Shown piece by piece: positions 1 to 5,699 of a stretch of DNA of 5,993 nucleotides (position 1 is the stretch's first letter; each line of letters starts with the position of its first letter). A model generated the notes under the pieces. That model had not been told where the DNA came from, searched no databases, and saw only the letters and a program-made list of their open reading frames with translations. A program made the translations under genes and the position numbers. The stretch lies in assembly GCA_964608495.1 (NCBI GenBank), contig CAZSOQ010000286.1, positions 1 through 5,993 of the forward strand, read 5' to 3'. Source of the stretch: JAKORR01 sp964608495. Lineage in GTDB: Bacteria; Armatimonadota; Zipacnadia; Zipacnadales; FEN-943.

Positions 1-390
1 GCCCATGGCGAACTCGTCCATGTTCGTCTTGCCCAGCATCGGCAGCCCCGCCTGCTCGCACTTCTCGACCGCCGTCGCGCTGTAGGGCGGGCGGAAGTGC
101 TCGAGGATCCTGGACCCACAGGTGGTCGCCACGCCGCGGGTGCACAGTACGTCCTTGATCGCGATCGGCACTCCCGCCACGGCCGGAAGCTCCTCCCCGG
201 CGGCGCGCTTGCGGTCCACCTCCCGGGCCAGTGCCAGCGCCGGCTCAGCCGTCACGATAAGGTAGGCCCCGATCTGCTCGTCGAGCCCCTCGATCTGGTT
301 GAGGCAAGCCCGCGTGGCCTCCTCGGCCGAGACCTCTCCGGCCTGCAGCCTGTCGGCAAGCTCGTGCGCCGTAAGCTCGTGAATCTCCAT
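1..390 (-). CDS. gatA: GatA, amidotransferase subunit A (N-terminal 130 residues, runs off left edge)
   Basis: GatA is the amidase subunit of the cytoplasmic GatCAB enzyme. It releases ammonia from glutamine so that misacylated Glu-tRNA(Gln) and/or Asp-tRNA(Asn) can be amidated. The reading frame is open from the ATG at 390 to the left edge. It begins MEIHELTAHEL and carries the amidase-signature landmarks: GVPIAIKD at residues 73-80, where K79 matches the catalytic lysine of the Ser-cisSer-Lys triad, and GKTNMDEFAMG at 120-130, a hallmark of GatA. The two catalytic serines would lie past the edge, so about a quarter of the usual 480-500 residues is visible. The start is supported by a GGAGGA site six bases upstream and by alignment with the usual GatA N-terminus. 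A separate promoter lies upstream. gatC is on the same strand but about 5.3 kb away instead of adjacent. Identification is near certain; whether the gene is intact cannot be judged. Confidence 0.96.
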   Translation of the reverse strand, partial: MEIHELTAHELADRLQAGEVSAEEATRACLNQIEGLDEQIGAYLIVTAEPALALAREVDRKRAAGEELPAVAGVPIAIKDVLCTRGVATTCGSRILEHFRPPYSATAVEKCEQAGLPMLGKTNMDEFAMG

Positions 391-396
391 CGCCGT

Positions 397-402
397 TCCT
401 CC
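397..402 (-). promoter_or_regulatory. Ribosome binding site of gatA
   Basis: Read on the minus strand this is GGAGGA, a near-perfect Shine-Dalgarno match, with a six-base spacer before the ATG ending at 390. It supports that ATG as the gatA start and shows that gatA has its own initiation signal, independent of translation of gatC. Confidence 0.85.
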
Positions 403-451
403 AGAGTGGGCCGCAAGACAAGGGGTAGGCGTGTCCTCTACTCCCGTGACA

Positions 452-480
452 ATGATAGCCTCTAGGACCGGATTTGTCTC
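452..480 (-). promoter_or_regulatory. Putative sigma70-type promoter of gatA
   Basis: On the minus strand a -35-like GAGACA (475-480, 4 of 6 matches to TTGACA) is followed by exactly 17 bases and then a -10-like TATCAT (452-457, 5 of 6 matches to TATAAT). Transcription would start near 445, giving a leader of roughly 55 bases before the gatA ATG. This is the most A+T-containing part of an otherwise very G+C-rich spacer. It fits with gatA being cut off from any promoter in front of gatC. The call rests on consensus matching by eye. Confidence 0.55.
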
Positions 481-698
481 GGCCCTTGGCGCCGCCGGCC
501 CCGGCTCACGATTCCCTCGCCGCGCCGCCGGCCGCGCTCTTGCGGCACGAAGGCCCCGGCCCGGCGGGAACGAAATACCCGACGGCGCAGTCTACTCAGA
601 CTAGGAGCGAAGCCTCCGGCCGCCGCCCCTTCCCCGGGGGCCCGGGGGCCTTGGGGCTCCTTCTCCGCCAAGGGCGACGAGGAGCCGGCCGCTCCCAA

Positions 699-718
699 GG
701 GCGCCGTCACCGGCGCCC
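699..718 (+). repeat. Perfect 8-bp inverted repeat (hairpin) in the A2M leader
   Basis: GGGCGCCG (699-706) and CGGCGCCC (711-718) pair perfectly around a four-base TCAC loop. All but one of the eight pairs would sit in an all-G/C stem of very high stability, about 60 bases before the A2M start codon. No T-run follows, so it is not a canonical intrinsic terminator. It could act as an attenuator, a transcript-stabilising stem or a protein-binding site, or it could be a by-product of the base composition. Confidence 0.5.
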
Positions 719-760
719 GGGCGGCGTGGTCCTTTGGGACATGGGTCCAGTGGTCCTGAA

Positions 761-774
761 AGGGAGGCGTGAGG
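761..774 (+). promoter_or_regulatory. Ribosome binding site(s) of the A2M gene
   Basis: AGGGAGG (761-767) lies 11 bases before the ATG at 779, slightly long for a Shine-Dalgarno spacer. A second, shorter GAGG (771-774) lies only four bases before it. Either could pair with the 16S rRNA tail. Together they support the ATG at 779, which also gives a complete signal peptide. Confidence 0.6.
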
Positions 775-778
775 CGAA

Positions 779-3700
779 ATGCGCAAGATACACCCCTTTG
801 CCGTGAGCCCGTACCTGTCGGTGGTCGTGTCGCTCGTGGCCTTCGCGGCTGCCGTCCTGACCGTCCCGGGCGTTGCGTGGGCCCAGGACGCCCGTGAGGC
901 GGCCCACAAGCCCAACGTCAGGATTGACTGCTCCCAGCGAGTCTTCCTGGCCGACGACGAGCCCCAGGTGGCGGTCGGCCTGTATAACCTGCCGCGCGCC
1001 GAGGTCACGGCCTACGCCCTGGACCTCGAGCAGATAGCACCCAACGCCGCAGCCTTCGCCGACAGCAACCCCAAGCGCACCGGGAGCTGGGCCCAACGCC
1101 TGGACAGGCTGGACCTGTCCAAGCTCCGCCGGGTCAAGACCTGGAGCGTGGCTCCCAAGGAGACCTACCCCGACGACTGGGCCGACCTGGCCAGCAAGCT
1201 CCCCTTCACGACTCCGGGGACCTACGTGGCCGTGGTGTCGGCCAAGAACGTGCAGGCCCGCACGTGGCTGGCCATCACGCGCCGGGCGGTGCTCGTGAAG
1301 CGCTCGCCCGACAAGGTCCTGGCGTGGCTCGTGGACGCCAAGACCGGCCGACCCGTCGAGGGAGGTTCGGTGGCCCTGTACAACGCCCGCGAGCGGGTGG
1401 CCGTGGTCAAGACCGAGCGCGACGGCCTCGTGCGCTTCGAGGCTCCCCCGCTCAGGGAGCTGGCCTATGTCGCCACGCGGGACGGCGATCCCGCCTTCTC
1501 GCTGTCCCCCTGGCCCGGCACCGAGCGTCCCTATGAGGCCTACATCTTCACCGACCGCCCCGTCTACCGCCCGGGCCACGTGGTCCGATTCCGCGGGACG
1601 ATCCGCGGCGTCGAGCGGCGCCGCTATAGCTTCCCCGACGGCATAGAGACGGTCGAGGTGAAGATCGCGGCTCCCGGTGGGGCCACGGTCTACCAGGAGG
1701 ACCTGGAGCTGAACGAGTGGGGGACTTTCGCCGGTGAGTTCGAGCTGGCCCCCGAGCCGCCCCTGGGCAGCTACAACCTCTACGTTACCGTGGACCGCGA
1801 GGGCACCAAAACCACCTTCAGCGCGGACTTTGAGGTCGAGGCCTACCGCAAGCCCGAGTTCGAGGTGAAGGTGGACATCCCCGAGCCTCACTATCTCGGC
1901 GGCCAGACCATCCCCGTGACCGTCTCGGCGGACTACTACTTCGGCAGCCCCGTGTCCGGCGGCAAGGTCTCCTATGAGGTCTTCTTCTCCGGCATGGGCA
2001 ACCGCGTTCCCGAGCGCGTGCTCTCCGCCGCCGGCCTCGGCATCGCGGGGTCCGCGGAGATCGAGAGCGGCCTCGACGGCGAGGCCACCCTGGACGATAA
2101 GGGCAAGTTCGTGCTCGAGGTGCCGACCAAGTACGTGCCCATGGATCGTGTCATGTCCGTCAAGGCCACGGTCAGCGAGCTGGCCCTGCGGCCGCAGGAG
2201 GGCTCCGCGGCCACGCGGATCACCGCCGCCAAGTTCGGCCTCAACGTGTTCCCCGAGACGCGCCAGTGTGTCGTCGGCGACACGGTCGTCCTGCGCGTGC
2301 GCACCGAGGACCACGACGGCAAGCCCGTCTCCGAGCGCGTCGAGGTCTCGGTGATCGAGACGAAGAAGGACCGGGAGGGCCGGTCCTACGAGGAGAGCAC
2401 GAAGAGCGACATCGAGACGGACGCGGAGGGCACGGCCCAGGTGACCTTCAAGCCCCAGCGGCCGGGGACCTACCGCGTCGAGGCGTGGGCGATGGACGAT
2501 CAGCGCAACCCGGTCTTCGCCAGCACCAGCTTCCGCGTGCTCGAGAAGGCCGAGGTCGAGGCGCCCTACCTGCGCATGAGGGCCGACAAGGAGGCCTACG
2601 TCCCCGGTGACGTGGCGCTCGTCAACGTCGAGACCAATCTGGTCGGCTGCTGGGGGCTGATGACCGTCGAGGGCGAGTTCCTGTACGACGCCGTCGTCCA
2701 CAGCCTGGGCGCCAAGGACTTCCAGCTCAAGGTGCCGGTGCGCGAGGCGCACGTTCCCGGCATCACCGTACGCCTGGCCGTCGTGCGCAAGGGCCTGCTC
2801 ACGGACTCCAGCGTCTCGGTCGAGGTGCCGCCGGAGGACAAGCGGCTCGAGGTGATCCTCGCCCCGGACAGGGAGGTCTACGAGCCCGGCCAGAAGGCCG
2901 CCTACGCGGTGACGGTGCGCGACAAGGCCGGCCACGGCCTGGCGGCTGAGCTCGGCGTCGGCGTAGTTGACACGAGCATCTTCGCCATCCGCCCCGACAC
3001 CACGCCCTCTCCCTTCTCCTTCTTCTACGGCCCCGGCCCCAACCGCGTGAGCACTGAGTGCTCGGTCCAGGGACCGATGCGGTACAAGGGTCGGCGGGCC
3101 GCCGGCGTCTACCTTGGGGTCATGATGGATATGGCGGGCGAGGCGCCGGCTGCCCCTGCCGCGGCTCCTATGGAGATGGCCGCCGGGATGGGCGGGGCTG
3201 GGCGAGGCGGCGGTGAGCCGCCGCGTGTGCGCAAGCAGTTCGCCGACACTGCCTACTGGGTCGGCTCGCTGGTGACCGGCCCCGACGGCCGGGCCGACTT
3301 CGGCTTCGATATGCCCGACAACCTGACGACGTGGCGGGCCTCGGCTCGCGCCCTCACGGTGGACACGCGGGCGGGCGAGAGCAAGAAGGACGTCACGGTC
3401 ACGATGCCGCTGCTCGTTCGCCTCATTCTTCCGCGCTTCTACGTGCAGGGAGACGAGGGCACGGCGGCGGCCATCGTCCACAACTACACGGGCCAGGATC
3501 GCTCGGTGAAGGTCGCCCTCACGGCCGAGGGTATCGAGGTGCAGGGCTCGCCGGAGCAGACGATCCAGCTCAAGACCGACGGCATCCAGCGCCTGACCTG
3601 GCCGATCAAGGTGCTGGGCCCGGACAAGGCGCGGTTCCTGATCAGCGCGGACGGCGGCCCTGGGGCGAAGGACGCCATGGAGACGACCCTGCCCGTGCTG

Positions 3701-5323
3701 GCCGACGGCGTGAAGAACGTTGACGCCTTCGCGGGCGTCACCGAGGAGAGCGCCGAGGCCACCGTGCCCCTGCCGGCCGAGGCCATCGCGAGCAGCGCCA
3801 AGATCGAGGTCTCGCTGTCACCCTCGCTCGCGGGGCCCATCTTCGAGGCCCTCGACTACCTGGCCAGCTACCCCTACGGCTGCGCCGAGCAGACCATGGA
3901 CAGCTTCCTGCCCGACGTCATCGTGGCCCGCACGCTCAAGCAGCTCGGGGCCCAGCGCCCTAAGCCGCGCCAGCTCGAGCGCTACGTCAGCTTCGGCCTG
4001 CAGAAGCTCATCCGCTACCAGCACGATGACGGCGGCTGGCACTGGTGGGAGTTCGACGAGAGCGACCCGTATATCAGCGCCTACATCGTCTACGGCATGA
4101 AGATCGCCGCGGACGCCGGCTACGTGGCCGCTCGCCACCCGCTCGTGCGCGGCGTGGGCTACCTGCGCGACGCCCTGGCGGACGAGAAGTACCAGCGGGC
4201 CCAGGCCTATCTGCTGTGGGCCCTGGCCTACGCCGACCTCTGGAACTCGGACTCGCTGACCAAGGCCCTCGCGACCGCCGATCAGCTCTATGCGGACCGC
4301 GAGAAGCTGGACGTGTTCAGCCGCGCGAGCCTGGCGCGGGCCCTGAAGCGCCTCTCGGCCCAGAACTTCTCGAGCGCCGAGACAGGCCGCGGGCTGGCCG
4401 CCGCCGCGACGACCCTCGCCGACGAGCTGGATGCGGCGGCCAAGCAGACGGGCGTGGGTGCCTACTGGCCCTCGGGGATGCGCGAACGCTGGTCGTGGAT
4501 GGACAACGATGTCGAGGTGACCGCTCAGGTCCTCAGCACGATCCTGGAGGTCAAGCCCGACAGCAAGAACATCGTGCCGGCCGTGCGGTGGCTGATGGCG
4601 GCCCGGCGCGGGAAGTCCTGGTTCTCGACCAAGGACACGGCCGCCGCGGTGCTGGCCCTCACCTCCTACCTGGCCCAGCGCCCCGAGGAGCTGGCGCCGA
4701 GCTACACGGTCCGCGTCCACGTCGGCGGCCGGCAGCTCCAGGAGGTGCGGATGAGCCAGCAGGACGTCTTCGCCGACCCGACGGTCGTGACCGTGCCGGC
4801 TGAGGCCCTCAAGGCCGGCGACAACGCCCTGCGGATCGAGAAGACGGGCCAGGGCACGGTCTACTGGGCCGCTCGCCTGAGCTACCTCGTCCCGACCGAG
4901 ACCGCCGTGCCCATCGCCGAGGACATCAGCGTCAAGCGCACCTACCGCGTTCCCACGCCCAACCCGATCACGGCCGGCGCGCAGACCAGCGGCAGCATCG
5001 TCCAGGTCGAGGTGCGGCTGCGGCTCAAGGAGAACCTGCGCTACGCGATCCTGGAGGAGCCGGTCCCGGCGGGCTGCGAGGTCGTGGCCGGTGAGGACGA
5101 GCCCTGGCGCTCGCCCTGGGACCGCCGCGAGGTGTGGGACAATCGGCTCGTGTTCTTCTTCGACTACCTGCGCAAGGGCGACCACGTCATCAGCTACGTT
5201 CTGCGCACCGAGACGCCGGGCAAGTACCGCGTCCTGCCCTCCGCGGCAGCGCTGATGTACTTCCCGGAGGTGCGCGGCACCAACCGTCCGGCTGTCATGA
5301 GGGTGGTCGAGGAGCAAGGCTAG
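779..5323 (+). CDS. Secreted bacterial alpha-2-macroglobulin, thioester type
   Basis: This 1514-residue protein is expected to trap proteases outside the cytoplasm. A protease cuts an exposed bait region, the protein collapses around it, and a reactive thioester links to the attacker. A signal peptide covers residues 1-35 (MRK, hydrophobic core, AWA before Q36). No lipobox cysteine follows, so it should be soluble and periplasmic or secreted, unlike lipid-anchored E. coli YfhM. Macroglobulin-like domains cover about 45-740, with the family motif TDRPVYRPG at 258-266, related PGD and PGQ motifs at 609-611 and 703-705, and VVDTSIFAI at 729-737. The putative bait region is about 745-818. The conserved A2M core follows (TAYW at 824-827, DNLTTWRASA at 847-856). 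The thioester motif YPYGCAEQT is at 1031-1039 (C1035 and Q1038), within a helical thioester domain (about 1010-1300; GGWHWWEFDESDPY at 1085-1098). A CUB-like part and an MG10-like C-terminus ending in FPEVRGTNR (1495-1503) complete it. Length is slightly below E. coli YfhM (about 1650). The gene stands alone between gatA and gatC, and no pbpC is seen. Confidence 0.95.
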   Translation: MRKIHPFAVSPYLSVVVSLVAFAAAVLTVPGVAWAQDAREAAHKPNVRIDCSQRVFLADDEPQVAVGLYNLPRAEVTAYALDLEQIAPNAAAFADSNPKRTGSWAQRLDRLDLSKLRRVKTWSVAPKETYPDDWADLASKLPFTTPGTYVAVVSAKNVQARTWLAITRRAVLVKRSPDKVLAWLVDAKTGRPVEGGSVALYNARERVAVVKTERDGLVRFEAPPLRELAYVATRDGDPAFSLSPWPGTERPYEAYIFTDRPVYRPGHVVRFRGTIRGVERRRYSFPDGIETVEVKIAAPGGATVYQEDLELNEWGTFAGEFELAPEPPLGSYNLYVTVDREGTKTTFSADFEVEAYRKPEFEVKVDIPEPHYLGGQTIPVTVSADYYFGSPVSGGKVSYEVFFSGMGNRVPERVLSAAGLGIAGSAEIESGLDGEATLDDKGKFVLEVPTKYVPMDRVMSVKATVSELALRPQEGSAATRITAAKFGLNVFPETRQCVVGDTVVLRVRTEDHDGKPVSERVEVSVIETKKDREGRSYEESTKSDIETDAEGTAQVTFKPQRPGTYRVEAWAMDDQRNPVFASTSFRVLEKAEVEAPYLRMRADKEAYVPGDVALVNVETNLVGCWGLMTVEGEFLYDAVVHSLGAKDFQLKVPVREAHVPGITVRLAVVRKGLLTDSSVSVEVPPEDKRLEVILAPDREVYEPGQKAAYAVTVRDKAGHGLAAELGVGVVDTSIFAIRPDTTPSPFSFFYGPGPNRVSTECSVQGPMRYKGRRAAGVYLGVMMDMAGEAPAAPAAAPMEMAAGMGGAGRGGGEPPRVRKQFADTAYWVGSLVTGPDGRADFGFDMPDNLTTWRASARALTVDTRAGESKKDVTVTMPLLVRLILPRFYVQGDEGTAAAIVHNYTGQDRSVKVALTAEGIEVQGSPEQTIQLKTDGIQRLTWPIKVLGPDKARFLISADGGPGAKDAMETTLPVLADGVKNVDAFAGVTEESAEATVPLPAEAIASSAKIEVSLSPSLAGPIFEALDYLASYPYGCAEQTMDSFLPDVIVARTLKQLGAQRPKPRQLERYVSFGLQKLIRYQHDDGGWHWWEFDESDPYISAYIVYGMKIAADAGYVAARHPLVRGVGYLRDALADEKYQRAQAYLLWALAYADLWNSDSLTKALATADQLYADREKLDVFSRASLARALKRLSAQNFSSAETGRGLAAAATTLADELDAAAKQTGVGAYWPSGMRERWSWMDNDVEVTAQVLSTILEVKPDSKNIVPAVRWLMAARRGKSWFSTKDTAAAVLALTSYLAQRPEELAPSYTVRVHVGGRQLQEVRMSQQDVFADPTVVTVPAEALKAGDNALRIEKTGQGTVYWAARLSYLVPTETAVPIAEDISVKRTYRVPTPNPITAGAQTSGSIVQVEVRLRLKENLRYAILEEPVPAGCEVVAGEDEPWRSPWDRREVWDNRLVFFFDYLRKGDHVISYVLRTETPGKYRVLPSAAALMYFPEVRGTNRPAVMRVVEEQG
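3011..3232 (+). other. Putative bait region of the A2M (residues 745-818)
   Basis: This stretch separates the end of the MG6-like half from the conserved A2M core. It has no fold-like pattern. It starts Ser/Pro/Phe-rich, carries a basic cluster (R768, K770, R772, R773) and a cysteine (C761), and then becomes low complexity: six methionines between 782 and 804 with runs of Ala, Pro and Gly, and a GGAGRGGG segment at 805-812. In A2M proteins a flexible, family-variable segment at this place is the protease-cleaved bait. The boundaries are my estimate. Confidence 0.6.
3881..3892 (+). other. CAEQ thioester motif of the A2M
   Basis: These four codons encode C1035-A-E-Q1038 inside YPYGCAEQT. In the A2M/complement family the cysteine and glutamine side chains of CxEQ form the internal thioester that links covalently to the trapped protease. 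The motif is intact, which separates this protein from YfaS-type bacterial A2Ms that lack it. Confidence 0.93.
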
Positions 5324-5405
5324 CGGGCACCGATGGGGGTGTTCGCCTGTCGTAGGATGGGCCCGCCACGAGGGCGCCCGAAGGGCCTAGCCGCGGGTCC
5401 CTGAC

Positions 5406-5490
5406 GTAGGAGCCGGCTGTGCCGGCGACGGGTAGTGCCGTGAGGTTGCGGAGCAACCTCGCCGTGTCGCCAGCAATGGCTGGCTGCTAC
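5406..5490. repeat. REPIN-like inverted REP doublet
   Basis: The element is a near-symmetric palindrome. Left arm: GTAG foot (5406-5409), 2-base gap, hairpin GCCGGC-TGT-GCCGGC (5412-5426), then GAC (5427-5429). Right arm, in mirror order: GTC (5466-5468), hairpin GCCAGC-AATG-GCTGGC (5469-5484), 2-base gap, CTAC foot (5487-5490). Between them is a perfect 8-bp hairpin, GAGGTTGC-GGA-GCAACCTC (5442-5460). A GTAG/GTGG tetranucleotide next to a short imperfectly conserved hairpin is the hallmark of REP sequences mobilised by RAYT (TnpA-REP) transposases, and two inverted copies form a REPIN. The location between convergent genes is typical. No RAYT gene is in the window and copy number cannot be seen here, so membership of a repeat family is inferred from structure only. 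Confidence 0.6.
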
Positions 5491-5550
5491 GAGAAGCCCG
5501 GCGCCGTGCGCCAGGCGCATCGGCCGGCGGTCGGGCCATCTGCCTTACCC

Positions 5551-5569
5551 GCCTGTGCCTGTCACAGGC
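5551..5569. repeat. Hairpin between convergent genes
   Basis: GCCTGTG (5551-5557) and CACAGGC (5563-5569) pair perfectly over seven bases around a CCTGT loop. It lies about 230 bases after the A2M stop and about 130 bases after the gatC stop. It lacks a T-run on both strands, so a terminator role is possible but unproven. Confidence 0.4.
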
Positions 5570-5602
5570 CTGTCCTCACGCAACGGCACCCGCCCTCCGA
5601 AG

Positions 5603-5636
5603 GTAGTGTCCAGGTGGCGCGCGGGCCAAGCACTAC
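5603..5636. repeat. Weak inverted repeat with GTAG/CTAC ends
   Basis: GTAGTG (5603-5608) and CACTAC (5631-5636) flank a smaller TGGC/GCCA stem (5615-5618 and 5625-5628). The ends recall the GTAG/CTAC feet of the 5406-5490 element, but the internal hairpin is weak. It may be a degraded relative or chance. Confidence 0.25.
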
Positions 5637-5699
5637 AACAGCGCCGCCATCCCAGCGATTCGCCGGGCCGCGCGGGAACGCAGAGGGCCGGACGTGGCG

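Larger units (their letters stand above)
481..778 (+). other. G+C-rich, foldable leader region upstream of the A2M gene; no gene seen
   Basis: I see no protein-coding gene here. Frames that stay open have no family resemblance and lie in sequence where stops are rare because of base composition. The A2M promoter should be here, but I found no convincing -35/-10 pair on the plus strand. The stretch is rich in self-complementary blocks: CCCCGGGG at 632-639, CCTTGG/CCAAGG at 649-654 and 668-673, GGAGC/GCTCC at 681-685 and 691-695, and the 8-bp hairpin at 699-718. A transcript from this region would have a strongly structured 5' leader. No known riboswitch core is recognisable. Confidence 0.5.
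5324..5699. other. Convergent intergenic region, no gene seen
   Basis: The A2M gene ends on the left side and gatC ends on the right side, so both strands converge here. I find no coding frame with a plausible start, ribosome binding site and protein character. The region is rich in inverted repeats: a REPIN-like element (5406-5490), a 7-bp hairpin (5551-5569) and a weaker GTAGTG/CACTAC pair (5603-5636). No hairpin with a T-run is present on either strand. Transcription may therefore end by Rho or at these stems. Confidence 0.6.

Noticed and set aside
97..465. A plus-strand open frame over the gatA start
   Set aside because: It is antisense to well-conserved GatA codons and its protein is Arg/Gly/His-rich with no family resemblance.
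446..474. Possible plus-strand promoter for the A2M gene starting with GTGACA (446-451)
   Set aside because: The -35-like hexamer is good, but no acceptable -10 hexamer lies 16-18 bases downstream, and the site overlaps the better minus-strand promoter.
636..674. Possible G-quadruplex from runs of G (636-640, 644-648, 653-656, 672-674)
   Set aside because: The runs are separated by C blocks that would pair with them instead, and the last loop is about 15 bases long, so ordinary stems are the likelier structure.
474..806. A plus-strand frame in the leader running into the A2M start
   Set aside because: Low-complexity Pro/Arg/Gly/Ala translation and no evident ribosome binding site; it overlaps the A2M start in another frame and covers the palindromic leader.
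707..3481. A 924-codon open frame on the minus strand, antisense to the A2M gene
   Set aside because: Its translation is a His/Arg/Gly/Leu/Asp-rich mix without domains, as expected for the complement of a high-GC gene with G/C third positions. The plus-strand frame has unmistakable A2M motifs throughout.
3818..5317. A 499-codon open frame on the minus strand over the A2M C-terminal half
   Set aside because: Same compositional shadow. No recognisable motif, and it lies fully inside the thioester-domain to MG10 coding region.
5344..5395. Possible intrinsic terminator of the A2M gene from the GC-rich palindromic bases after its stop
   Set aside because: GGGCGCCC and short GGGC/GCCC pairings exist, but there is no long stable stem and no T-run after them.
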